From: Alphaproteobacteria bacterium
GTDB lineage: Bacteria; Pseudomonadota; Alphaproteobacteria; Rhizobiales; OSC116
Assembly (NCBI GenBank): GCA_002400495.2
Contig: NVQL02000081.1
Span: 1 to 34,730, forward strand
Length of the DNA stretch: 34,730 bases
Direction of reading: 5' to 3'
Below the pieces are notes generated by a model that did no database searches, was not told where the DNA came from, and saw nothing but the letters and a program-made list of their open reading frames with translations. Every line of letters starts with the position of its first letter. Positions within the stretch are counted from its first letter, which is position 1. The position numbers and the translations under genes are program-made. Positions 1 through 7,921 of this stretch are shown in pieces.

Positions 1-1073
1 TTGCTTTGCCTTATTCAGCAGGCTCTCCTGCCGAATATGAAAGCCGTGATAGTTATGCTGTGCAAAGTGGTAAAGCCATTATGAACCTCATTGAAAAAAA
101 CATTCGTCCGCGTGACATTTGTACCGAAAAAGCTTTTGAGAATGCTGCGGTTATTGTTGCGGCTACAGGTGGTTCAACCAATGGTGGCTTGCATTTGCCC
201 GCTATGGCGCATGAAGCAGGTATAGAATTTGATTTGATGCGTGTGGCAGAAATCTTTAAGAAAACTCCATATATTGCCGATCTAAAACCTGGTGGTAAAT
301 ATGTTGCCAAGGATCTTTATGAATCTGGCGGTGTACCAGTATTGCTGAAAGAATTGCTACGTGGTGGCTATCTACATGGTGATTGCATGACTGTAACGGG
401 CAAAACATTGGGCGATAACATTGAAGATGCCGAAGTGGCAGCGCCTGATAACCGCGTTGTTTATCCTGTTTCTAACCCAATCACCGAAACTGGTGGTGTG
501 GTTGGCCTAAAAGGAAATCTCGCGCCAGACGGTGCGATTGTTAAAGTGGCAGGCATGAAGAACCTTGAATTTAAAGGCCCAGCCAGATGTTTTGATTGTG
601 AAGAAGATGCTTTTGCTGCGGTTGAAAAACGTGACTATAAAGATGGCGACGTGCTGATCATTCGTTATGAAGGCCCTAAAGGTGGCCCTGGCATGCGCGA
701 AATGCTTTCTACCACGGCAGCGCTTTATGGCCAAGGTGCGGGTGACAATGTGGCGTTGATTACCGACGGTCGCTTTTCTGGTGGTACACGCGGCTTCTGT
801 GTCGGGCATGTTGGCCCTGAAGCTGCAGTTGGTGGCATGATTGGTTTGCTCGTAGATGGTGACATTATAACCATTAATGCAGATACAGGCACTATAGATG
901 TTGCCATAAGCGATGAAGAGTTGGCAAAACGTAAAGCCGCTTGGAAGCCAAGAAATAATGGCTATAATTCAGGTGCATTGTATAAATATGAACAATTAGT
1001 CGGCCCTGCTTCTAAAGGAGCATTAACCCACCCTGGTGGCGCGGCCGAAGAAACGTGTTATGCGGATATTTGA
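1..1073 (+). CDS. ilvD: Dihydroxy-acid dehydratase, C-terminal part (5' end outside window)
   Basis: Dihydroxy-acid dehydratase removes water from 2,3-dihydroxy-isovalerate or -methylvalerate in valine, isoleucine and leucine synthesis, using an Fe-S cluster and Mg. The reading frame is open to the window edge (first whole codon at 3), so this is the last 356 residues or so of a protein that is usually 560-615 long. Family landmarks visible: [52 protein letters not shown] and the C-terminal [14 protein letters not shown]. The TTG at 6 lies inside conserved sequence and is not a start. The N-terminal cysteines that hold the cluster are outside the window. The edd/IlvD superfamily also contains sugar-acid dehydratases, but the GGSTN and [10 protein letters not shown] context is typical of IlvD. 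The stop overlaps the start of the next gene. Confidence 0.95.
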   Translation, partial: ALPYSAGSPAEYESRDSYAVQSGKAIMNLIEKNIRPRDICTEKAFENAAVIVAATGGSTNGGLHLPAMAHEAGIEFDLMRVAEIFKKTPYIADLKPGGKYVAKDLYESGGVPVLLKELLRGGYLHGDCMTVTGKTLGDNIEDAEVAAPDNRVVYPVSNPITETGGVVGLKGNLAPDGAIVKVAGMKNLEFKGPARCFDCEEDAFAAVEKRDYKDGDVLIIRYEGPKGGPGMREMLSTTAALYGQGAGDNVALITDGRFSGGTRGFCVGHVGPEAAVGGMIGLLVDGDIITINADTGTIDVAISDEELAKRKAAWKPRNNGYNSGALYKYEQLVGPASKGALTHPGGAAEETCYADI

Positions 1074-1974
1074 TAGAAAGTCTGTAAGCTATTTTGCGGC
1101 TGGCATCATGTTTATTTTGATGCCAACCACTGGTTTTGCGTTTGACAAAAATCGCACAATTTCTCAAGATGAATTGAGTAATGGCTATGGCACTATCAAT
1201 AAGAAATACGACAAAAAAAGCTCCCCAAAACCTCCCAGAAGACGATTGCCACCGTTAGAACAATCGTTCGAAAAAGGCAGCTTCGCTTATTCTATGGGCG
1301 TTGATGCAGCCCAATCTGACGATTTAGTAAGTGCCATTAAACATTGGAAATTGTCATCCGCCGATGGTAATTTTTATGCGAATTGGCAATTGGCGCGTTA
1401 TTATTTAGGGACGTTTGATGGCCAAAAGAATGACAAAGACGCCATCAATTATTTGCAATTGGTTGTTGCGCAATATGATCTAAGCAGTGAATCTCGTGTG
1501 CGGCGGCAAATATCTGCCGATGCTATGGTTGAATTGGCAAATTTTTTCACAAGTGGTAGCGAAGCGGCTGACTTTAAACCTCGCATTGCAATTGCTTTAA
1601 AATTGTTAAAACTGGCTTCATCATCTGTCGGCCATGCTAAAGCTAATTTCCTATTGGGTGAATTGTATTTTACTGATGAATATATTATGCCGCAAAAAAA
1701 ACGTGCCGTTAGATATTATACATTAGCTGCGCGTAAAAACCATTTTGCGGCACAAATAAAACTAGGTCAAATATACTATCTACAAGGCCGAGATTTTAGA
1801 ACAAAAATTCAAGGCCTTGCATGGCTTTTGGTTGCGGGTAAAAACAAACTGCCTGAATTACAAGAATTCGCCAATGATATTATTGCACAATCAAGTGGTG
1901 AACAACTCAATGAAAAGCAAACTCAAGCTGCAAATAATATTGCTGAACGTATATATTTAAAGTGGAACTTTTAA
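1060..1974 (+). CDS. Secreted Sel1-like repeat protein
   Basis: Predicted 304-residue exported protein. The N-terminus ([20 protein letters not shown], then a short hydrophobic stretch ending near GFAFDK) looks like a signal peptide. The mature part is an alpha-solenoid with Sel1/TPR-like units: alanine and glycine at helix packing positions in segments such as [56 protein letters not shown] and GLAWLLVAG. Sel1 proteins are usually adaptors, so no enzyme activity is implied. The ATG at 1060 is preferred because it gives a charged signal-peptide N-region; an in-frame GTG at 1036 adds only MARPKKRV. Either start overlaps the end of ilvD (14 bases for the ATG), so the gene may be co-transcribed with ilvD. 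Its partner is unknown. Confidence 0.75.
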   Translation: MRIFDRKSVSYFAAGIMFILMPTTGFAFDKNRTISQDELSNGYGTINKKYDKKSSPKPPRRRLPPLEQSFEKGSFAYSMGVDAAQSDDLVSAIKHWKLSSADGNFYANWQLARYYLGTFDGQKNDKDAINYLQLVVAQYDLSSESRVRRQISADAMVELANFFTSGSEAADFKPRIAIALKLLKLASSSVGHAKANFLLGELYFTDEYIMPQKKRAVRYYTLAARKNHFAAQIKLGQIYYLQGRDFRTKIQGLAWLLVAGKNKLPELQEFANDIIAQSSGEQLNEKQTQAANNIAERIYLKWNF

Positions 1975-2029
1975 GCTCATTGAAATTCTCAAATTTACTC
2001 CTATATAGAGTCCAACCAGCGGAGAAATT

Positions 2030-2266
2030 ATGAGTTTAGGCAAAAAAAAGAAACCAGTATTCCCCATTCCCAAAACCCGTTTAATGCGACTATTTGTTGG
2101 TGCATTGCTTATTGTTGGCGGTATACTCAGCTTTTTGCCGATTTTAGGTTTTTGGATGCTGCCATTGGGGTTGCTATACCTTGCTGTCGATTATAAAAGG
2201 TTTCGCCGTTATAAGCGGATTTTAGAATCTTGGTTCATTAAATTATACCGGCGGTTTAAAAAATGA
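2030..2266 (+). CDS. Small PGPGW-like membrane protein
   Basis: A 78-residue protein with a lysine-rich N-terminus (MSLGKKKKP), one long hydrophobic hairpin (about residues 20-54; GALLIVGGILSFLPILGFWM then LPLGLLYLAV) and a very basic C-terminus (RFRRYKRILESW ... LYRRFKK). The helix-Pro-Gly-helix layout resembles the PGPGW family of putative transmembrane proteins, whose function is unknown. A good Shine-Dalgarno (GGAG at 2021-2024) sits before the ATG. The last 24 bases overlap the 3' end of the convergent mscS-family gene. It may be in an operon with the Sel1 gene 55 bases upstream. Confidence 0.7.
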   Translation: MSLGKKKKPVFPIPKTRLMRLFVGALLIVGGILSFLPILGFWMLPLGLLYLAVDYKRFRRYKRILESWFIKLYRRFKK

Positions 2267-3556
2267 ATTGTCAATTTTTGGTATTTCTTTGATGTGAATG
2301 TCGGTTTGCGGGAAAGGAATTTCAATTGCATTCTTTTTAAATAATTTCCAGACATTCAATAAATAGTCACTGGTGATATTGGCCAAACCATTGGCAGGGT
2401 CATCAACCCAAAAACGTGCTTCTATATTCACGCTGCTATCGCCAAATGATACCAATCGCGCGACAGGGGCAGGGTGGCTCAATATTCGATCAACCCCGAC
2501 AGTGGCTTCAACAATCAGTTTCATTGCCAACTCGACATCAGTGTCATAAGCTACCCCAATCTCAATCTTTCGCCGCACTCTAGAGTTAGAAAAATCCCAA
2601 TTGATCACTTCTTGTGTGATGAAACGTTCATTTGGGATTAAATATTCATGACCATCCCGTGTTTCGACGGTTGTATAACGGGCGCCTAGTGTTTTAACTT
2701 TGCCAAATGTGCCGCCCACTTCAATCACATTGCCAGGCTGTAATGATTGATCGACCAATAAAATAATGCCACTGACAAAATTAGATACAATTTTTTGTAA
2801 TCCAAAACCAAGCCCAACACCCAAAGCGCCTGAGAAGAAGGTGAAAACACTTAAGTCTAGACCAATGATATTAAGGGTGAGAATGAGTGACACGAATATC
2901 AAAGTCACTTTAATCAGTTGTGATAATAAGGTTTGTACCGATGGGGTTAGATGTTGGCTATCGGATAATTTTTGCTTTAGGAAGTTAGAAATAAGCAAGG
3001 CAGACCAAAATAGAACCACTCCAAGTAGAAAGCCTGTAATGATGGAATATAAAGTGATGCGGGCATCGCCAACAGTAAACCCAACATCGCTAAGTATCGT
3101 AATCGTTGGTTTAAGCAAGTTAGCGGCATTTAACGCGGCTATTGACCATGCGATAAATGCCACGATGCGCCGCCAAAATATATTGGTCGGCACAAGGCTT
3201 ACAAAAACCCGAATGACAATCCACGCATTTAACAGACTGGCCGTGATGCGCAACAAATCATGCTGATAACCAAATTGTAGAAAAACTATATTCGTCAGCC
3301 ATTGCAGCCCTACCCAAATAATCGGTAGCAATATAATATTTAAAATCTCAACAGTTCTGCGCCGTTTTTTACCTTTATTGGCAACGGAAGAAAGCGCTCC
3401 ATTGATATGCGGGCGAAGCAATAGATTGACTATCAAAGCGATTAAAAAAGTAAAAGATATAGCGCCGACTTGTATCAAAATATTCAGATTAAAAAGATGC
3501 AAATCTATCCAATCAAAGACATGATCGATAATTTGTGATGCATCAAGTTCAAACAT
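2243..3556 (-). CDS. MscS-family mechanosensitive ion channel
   Basis: A 437-residue inner-membrane channel of the small-conductance mechanosensitive family, which opens under membrane tension to release solutes during osmotic downshock. Several hydrophobic helices fill about residues 27-230. The pore-lining helix with its glycine/alanine pattern is at about 240-265 (FFSGALGVGLGFGLQK, then SNFVSGI). It is followed by the beta domain (GNVIEVGGTFGKV, RDGHEYLIPNERF, NWDFSN) and the C-terminal alpha/beta domain ending in IPFPQTDIHIKE. The length is above the 286-residue E. coli MscS because of extra N-terminal helices, as in YkuT/YbdG/MscK-like members. The gene starts 9 bases after the uvrA stop, so it is probably read from the uvrA promoter, which would link it to DNA damage. 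Its 3' end overlaps a convergent gene. Confidence 0.93.
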   Translation of the reverse strand: MFELDASQIIDHVFDWIDLHLFNLNILIQVGAISFTFLIALIVNLLLRPHINGALSSVANKGKKRRRTVEILNIILLPIIWVGLQWLTNIVFLQFGYQHDLLRITASLLNAWIVIRVFVSLVPTNIFWRRIVAFIAWSIAALNAANLLKPTITILSDVGFTVGDARITLYSIITGFLLGVVLFWSALLISNFLKQKLSDSQHLTPSVQTLLSQLIKVTLIFVSLILTLNIIGLDLSVFTFFSGALGVGLGFGLQKIVSNFVSGIILLVDQSLQPGNVIEVGGTFGKVKTLGARYTTVETRDGHEYLIPNERFITQEVINWDFSNSRVRRKIEIGVAYDTDVELAMKLIVEATVGVDRILSHPAPVARLVSFGDSSVNIEARFWVDDPANGLANITSDYLLNVWKLFKKNAIEIPFPQTDIHIKEIPKIDNSFFKPPV

Positions 3557-3565
3557 AATGTGCTT

Positions 3566-6451
3566 TTATCCTTTTTTTTCAAGCAATGGCTTTAAATATT
3601 TACCAGTATAGCTCCGCTCAACTTGTATTATATCCTCTGGTCGGCCCATGGCAACAATTTCTCCACCACCATCGCCGCCTTCGGGGCCAAAATCAATAAT
3701 CCAGTCTGCGGTTTTTATCACTTCTAGATTGTGCTCAATTACCACAATACTATTGCCTTGATCGACCAGTTCATGTAGCACTTCCAATAGTTTTGCTATG
3801 TCATGAAAATGCAAGCCGGTTGTTGGTTCATCTAGGATGTAGAGGGTCTTGCCAGTTGCGCGTTTGGATAGCTCTTTGGCCAATTTAACCCGTTGTGCTT
3901 CACCACCTGATAAGGTTGTGGCTTGTTGCCCTACCTTAATATAACCTAAGCCGACACGGTTAAGTGTTACCATTTTATCGCGAATATTAGGCACTGCTCG
4001 AAAAAAATCGCAGGCTTTTTCGACTGTCATATCTAAAATATCAGCAATTGAATGATCTTTATATAGAATCTCAAGCGTTTCGCGGTTATAGCGTTTACCA
4101 TCGCACACATCGCACGTCACATAAACATCAGGCAAAAAGTGCATTTCAATTTTTATGAGACCATCGCCTCGGCAATTTTCGCAGCGTCCACCCTTCACGT
4201 TAAATGAGAAGCGACCAGGTTTATAACCGCGCGCTTTGGATTCTGGCAGTCCTGCAAACCAGTCTCTGATAGGGCCGAAGGCGCCAGTATAAGTAGCTGG
4301 GTTGGACCTTGGTGTGCGACCAATAGGTGACTGATTGATGTCGATAATCTTATCGAGTTGGTCAATACCCTCTATGGCTTTGTGCGGGGCAGTGGTTTTG
4401 CGGCCTCTATTCAAGGTTTTTGATACAGTTTTATAAAGTGTTTCAATTAAAAATGTTGATTTGCCGCTGCCTGAAACGCCAGTGATGCAGGTGAAGTTTT
4501 GCAAAGGAATGGCCGCGGTTACATTTTTTAAATTGTTACCTGTTGCGCCGACCACTTTTATCTGCTTGCTTTTGATGATTTTACGGCGTTTGGATGGCAT
4601 TCTAACTTGCAAGCGACCTGTCAGATATTGTGCGGTTAAGCTATCAGATTTCAAAATATCTTCTGGAGTGCCTTGAGCGACAATCTCACCGCCATGAATG
4701 CCCGCGCCTGGGCCAATATCGACCACATGATCAGCCGACATTATAGCATCCTCATCATGTTCAACTACAATCACTGTGTTGCCTAAATCTCGTAAGTGAA
4801 CCAAGGTTTCAAGCAGGCGTGCATTATCGCGCTGATGCAAGCCTATTGATGGTTCATCGAGTACATATAACACACCTGTTAGGCCTGAACCAATTTGGCT
4901 GGCTAGCCGAATGCGTTGCGACTCGCCGCCCGATAAAGTGCCCGAATTTCTCGACAAAGACAGATAATCCAAACCGACATTATTCAGAAAATGCAGGCGA
5001 TCGCGTATTTCTTTTAATATGCGCACGCCAATCTCTAATTGTGTGGGGGTTAATTTATCTTCAATTTCATTAAACCATGTGAGGGCGTCTTTGATGGATT
5101 TAGAGGCTATGGCGGTGATGTGTAAATGATCGATTTTTACGGCCAAAGATTCAGGTTTTAAGCGATTGCCTTCACATTTTTTGCAGGGTTTTAGTGTTTG
5201 GTATTTTTCGATCTCATCACGCGACCAGCTGGAATCAGTTTCGCGCCAGCGGCGTTCTAAATTAGGGATGACGCCTTCAAAGGTTTTTTTGCGCTCATAA
5301 TGGCGGTCGTCATCTTTAAATACGAAATTGATTTCGGTTTTGCCTGTGCCATATAAGATTGCATCTTGGGCAGTTTGTGGTAATTTCCCAAAGGCTGTTT
5401 TCATCGAAAATTTGTAATGACGGGCGATGTTTTCTAAGGTTTGTACATAATAGAATGATTTGGTTTTGCCCCAAGCGACAATGGCACCATTGGCTAGTGA
5501 TAACTTATCATCGGGCACCACTAATTTGGGATCAATAATATGCTCAGTGCCTAAACCATCGCATGAAGGGCAGGCGCCAAACGGATTGTTAAATGAAAAT
5601 AAGCGTGGCTCAATCTCTTCAATGGTAAAACCAGATACAGGGCAGGCGAATTTGGATGAAAAAACAATGCGTTTAGCTTCGGCTTCATCATCCTGTTTGG
5701 TTGCATATTCCAGCACCACTAGGCCTTCGGTTAGTGACAATGCTGTTTCGAAACTATCTGCCAAGCGTGTGGCGATGCCCTCTCTAATCACAATACGGTC
5801 AACCACCACATCAACATCGTGCTTGAGCTTTTTATTTAGCTCCGGCAGCTCATCAATTTCGTAAAATATGCCATCAATTTTAAGCCGTGTGAAACCTTTT
5901 TTCTGCAATTCGGCGAATTTGTCTTTAAACTCGCCTTTGCGGCCGCGTACAATTGGTGCCAATAGAAATAAACGTGTTTTTTCAGGTATTTCGAGGGTTT
6001 TATCAACCATTTGACTGACTGATTGGCTGGTAATTGGCAAGCCTGTGGTGGGGGAATAGGGGATACCGATGCGCGCAAATAGCAAGCGCATATAATCGTA
6101 AATTTCAGTCACCGTGCCAACAGTTGAACGTGGGTTTTTACTCGTAGTTTTTTGTTCAATTGAAATGGCAGGAGACAGACCGTCTATTTGTTCCACATCA
6201 GGTTTTTGCATCATTTGCAGAAACTGTCGGGCATAGGCAGATAGGCTTTCAACATAGCGCCGCTGCCCTTCGGCATAAATTGTATCGAAGGCTAATGATG
6301 ATTTACCGGAACCTGATAAGCCAGTGAAGACAATCAATTTATCACGCGGTAAATTAATGCTCACATTTTTTAAATTATGCTCTTTAGCGCCTTTAACACA
6401 GATAAAATGGCGGATATCTAGTGGTTGATTATCGACTGGGGTGTTTTTCAT
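3566..6451 (-). CDS. uvrA: Excinuclease ABC subunit A
   Basis: UvrA is the damage-sensing ATPase of nucleotide excision repair; with UvrB it scans DNA for bulky lesions. This copy is full length at 961 residues. Nucleotide-binding half I has Walker [10 protein letters not shown] (44-52), signature LSGGESQR (506-513) and Walker B YVLDEPS (529-535). Half II has Walker [10 protein letters not shown] (658-666), signature LSGGEAQR (847-854) and Walker B YILDEPT (871-877). The C-terminal zinc finger is intact (C757, C760, C780, C783). The first one reads CPVSG (270-274) with partners C294 and C297, so its second cysteine is serine; from memory this variant is common in alphaproteobacteria. A LexA box lies 65 bases upstream, so SOS induction is expected. 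The mscS-family gene follows after 9 bases. Confidence 0.98.
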   Translation of the reverse strand: MKNTPVDNQPLDIRHFICVKGAKEHNLKNVSINLPRDKLIVFTGLSGSGKSSLAFDTIYAEGQRRYVESLSAYARQFLQMMQKPDVEQIDGLSPAISIEQKTTSKNPRSTVGTVTEIYDYMRLLFARIGIPYSPTTGLPITSQSVSQMVDKTLEIPEKTRLFLLAPIVRGRKGEFKDKFAELQKKGFTRLKIDGIFYEIDELPELNKKLKHDVDVVVDRIVIREGIATRLADSFETALSLTEGLVVLEYATKQDDEAEAKRIVFSSKFACPVSGFTIEEIEPRLFSFNNPFGACPSCDGLGTEHIIDPKLVVPDDKLSLANGAIVAWGKTKSFYYVQTLENIARHYKFSMKTAFGKLPQTAQDAILYGTGKTEINFVFKDDDRHYERKKTFEGVIPNLERRWRETDSSWSRDEIEKYQTLKPCKKCEGNRLKPESLAVKIDHLHITAIASKSIKDALTWFNEIEDKLTPTQLEIGVRILKEIRDRLHFLNNVGLDYLSLSRNSGTLSGGESQRIRLASQIGSGLTGVLYVLDEPSIGLHQRDNARLLETLVHLRDLGNTVIVVEHDEDAIMSADHVVDIGPGAGIHGGEIVAQGTPEDILKSDSLTAQYLTGRLQVRMPSKRRKIIKSKQIKVVGATGNNLKNVTAAIPLQNFTCITGVSGSGKSTFLIETLYKTVSKTLNRGRKTTAPHKAIEGIDQLDKIIDINQSPIGRTPRSNPATYTGAFGPIRDWFAGLPESKARGYKPGRFSFNVKGGRCENCRGDGLIKIEMHFLPDVYVTCDVCDGKRYNRETLEILYKDHSIADILDMTVEKACDFFRAVPNIRDKMVTLNRVGLGYIKVGQQATTLSGGEAQRVKLAKELSKRATGKTLYILDEPTTGLHFHDIAKLLEVLHELVDQGNSIVVIEHNLEVIKTADWIIDFGPEGGDGGGEIVAMGRPEDIIQVERSYTGKYLKPLLEKKG

Positions 6452-6479
6452 TTAAATCTCTTGGTACTTGATACTGCGC

Positions 6480-6506
6480 TTGACAATTTGGTTGCGATTC
6501 TATAAT
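6480..6506 (+). promoter_or_regulatory. Probable ssb promoter
   Basis: A perfect -35 TTGACA (6480-6485) and a perfect -10 TATAAT (6501-6506) face ssb. The spacer is 15 bases, shorter than the ideal 17, so strength is uncertain. The expected start near 6513 would leave a leader of about 175 bases before ssb, with the LexA box at its very beginning. Confidence 0.55.
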
Positions 6507-6515
6507 TTACAATAA

Positions 6516-6530
6516 GAACATTTTAGGAAC
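6516..6530. promoter_or_regulatory. LexA (SOS) box, alphaproteobacterial type
   Basis: The plus strand reads GAACATTTTAGGAAC, an exact GAAC-N7-GAAC direct repeat (GTTC-N7-GTTC on the uvrA strand). This is the known LexA operator of alphaproteobacteria. It lies between divergent uvrA and ssb, both classic SOS genes. For ssb it falls at about +3 to +18 of the promoter below. For uvrA it lies between a possible TTGTAT -35 and a TATTGT -10. One operator could therefore silence both genes. Promoter positions are inferred by eye. Confidence 0.85.
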
Positions 6531-6541
6531 ATACAAGCTGT

Positions 6542-6572
6542 AATATACAAAATATTTTTGAAATTGTATATT
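6542..6572. repeat. Inverted repeat in the ssb leader
   Basis: Two perfect 9-base arms, AATATACAA (6542-6550) and TTGTATATT (6564-6572), flank a 13-base spacer. The element lies in the AT-rich leader between the LexA box and ssb. No T-run follows directly, so it does not look like a terminator. It could be a protein site or a weak RNA hairpin. The stem is very AT-rich, so chance is possible. Confidence 0.35.
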
Positions 6573-6688
6573 CATTATTAGTGAATTTGTAAATTTTGTG
6601 ATTGTACTTTTTATGCTTTTGCCCTAATAAATAGAACATAGTTAATAAAATTGGATTTTACGAAATCTAAAAAATTGAGGTAAGCGCA

Positions 6689-7198
6689 ATGGCGGGAAGT
6701 GTAAACAAAGTAATATTGGTCGGCAATCTTGGTGCAGACCCTGAAATTAGGCATACGCAAGATGGACGCCCCATCGCTAATTTGCGTATTGCGACATCTG
6801 AAAGTTGGAAAGACCGTGCGACGGGTGAACGCCGTGAGAAAACAGAATGGCACAGGGTGGTGATTTTTAACGAAGGCCTGTGCCGTATTGCCGAGCAATA
6901 TTTGCGCAAAGGCTCGACTGTTTATATTGAAGGGCAATTGCAGACCCGTAAATGGCAAGATCAACAAGGCCAAGATAAATACACGACTGAGATTGTGTTG
7001 CAAGGTTTTAACTCTACTCTCACTATGTTGGGTGGTAGAAATGATAATCAATCATCTGGTGGTTATGCTGCTGGTGGTAATGATGGCGGCGGGCAGCAAC
7101 AAGTGACTGATCCGTATGCTCAATCACAATCACAATCTGGCGGGTATAATGCACCACAAGGCGCTGCCCCAGATTTAGATGACGACATTCCATTTTAA
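6689..7198 (+). CDS. ssb: Single-stranded DNA-binding protein
   Basis: SSB coats single-stranded DNA during replication, recombination and repair and recruits partners through its C-terminal tip. It has 169 residues. The N-terminal OB fold spans about residues 1-112 ([67 protein letters not shown]). A Gly/Gln/Ser-rich flexible linker follows. The conserved acidic tip is [12 protein letters not shown] at 6677-6680 gives a well-spaced ribosome binding site for the ATG. The gene is divergent from uvrA and shares its LexA box, and a strong terminator follows, so it is probably a single-gene unit. Confidence 0.98.
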   Translation: MAGSVNKVILVGNLGADPEIRHTQDGRPIANLRIATSESWKDRATGERREKTEWHRVVIFNEGLCRIAEQYLRKGSTVYIEGQLQTRKWQDQQGQDKYTTEIVLQGFNSTLTMLGGRNDNQSSGGYAAGGNDGGGQQQVTDPYAQSQSQSGGYNAPQGAAPDLDDDIPF

Positions 7199-7219
7199 TC
7201 ACTTAAATTGCGATTATTT

Positions 7220-7248
7220 AGCACCCCATTACGGGGTGCTTTTTTTTG
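7220..7248 (+). terminator. Rho-independent terminator of ssb
   Basis: Stem GCACCCC (7221-7227) pairs with GGGGTGC (7233-7239) around a 5-base loop. One more A-T pair closes the stem (7220/7240) and a run of T follows to 7247. It lies about 20 bases after the ssb stop. This is a textbook intrinsic terminator. Confidence 0.93.
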
Positions 7249-7336
7249 CCTTAACCAAATTTGAGCTTTGGTTTACAGCTAAGCGAAAAACTGTTAGGCT
7301 TTTTTAACTGCAACCTTATGACATAGTGAGAAGATT

Positions 7337-7918
7337 ATGTTTTTCCTTAAGTTTCTATTTGTTTTATTATTAATGGCATTCATTATAATATTGGCATATA
7401 CGATTTATACCAAGGTGACCCATCCAGAGAAAACCTTTATAGATTGCATCCCTTTTATGGATGACTTTCAACAGAATCGCGAGAAAGACCTGAATGAAAA
7501 GGTTGATGAATCTGCCGCCCAGGCTGAATCTTTGAAAGTTACTACAACAGAAACTAAGGTTTCAGAAAAACCAACTACGGATGCCGTTAAAACTAAGCCT
7601 GCGAAAGCTAAAACTTCTGTTGGTACTAAGAAGGCGAATAAAAAATCAACGAAGCCTAAAGCTAATAAACCTAAAGCCAAGGCTGTCAAATCTAAAGCTA
7701 AAAAAACCAAAGGCGACAATATTAAGAAAATTAATGGCATTGGCCCAGTTTTTGAGAAAAAACTCAATTCAATTGGCATTAATAAATTTGAACATATTGC
7801 CGCTTGGTCAGATGCAGATGCAATTCGCATTGACGAACAACTTGAGCTATCTGGCCGCCCGCAACGGGAAGATTGGATAGCCAAAGCCAAGATATTTGCT
7901 GCGGAAAAAGATACTTAA
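7337..7918 (+). CDS. Membrane-anchored, Lys/Ala-rich protein with C-terminal helix-hairpin-helix domain
   Basis: A 193-residue protein of unknown role in three parts. Residues 1-24 form one hydrophobic helix (MFFLKFLFVLLLMAFIIILA), likely a membrane anchor. Residues 50-128 are low-complexity and become strongly basic, with many AK, PK and KK pairs (for example KPKANKPKAKAVKSKAKK), like histone H1-type tails. Residues 130-190 form a compact domain (IKKINGIGPVFEKKLNSIGI, then FEHIAAWSDADAIRIDEQL). The INGIGPVFEKKL hairpin matches the helix-hairpin-helix found at the C-terminus of some alphaproteobacterial NuoE and ribosomal L21-like proteins. GAGAAG precedes the ATG. Expression would be independent of ssb because of the terminator. 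DNA or RNA binding is plausible from the tail and the fold, but this is inference. Confidence 0.8.
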   Translation: MFFLKFLFVLLLMAFIIILAYTIYTKVTHPEKTFIDCIPFMDDFQQNREKDLNEKVDESAAQAESLKVTTTETKVSEKPTTDAVKTKPAKAKTSVGTKKANKKSTKPKANKPKAKAVKSKAKKTKGDNIKKINGIGPVFEKKLNSIGINKFEHIAAWSDADAIRIDEQLELSGRPQREDWIAKAKIFAAEKDT

Positions 7919-7921
7919 TGC

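Noticed and set aside
1036-1059. Upstream GTG start for the Sel1 protein
   Set aside because: It adds MARPKKRV in front of a good signal peptide and lies deeper inside conserved ilvD. The ATG at 1060 is simpler.
5460-5864. Open frame on the plus strand within uvrA
   Set aside because: Entirely opposite conserved UvrA sequence, with low-complexity Ser/Thr-rich translation typical of antisense frames.
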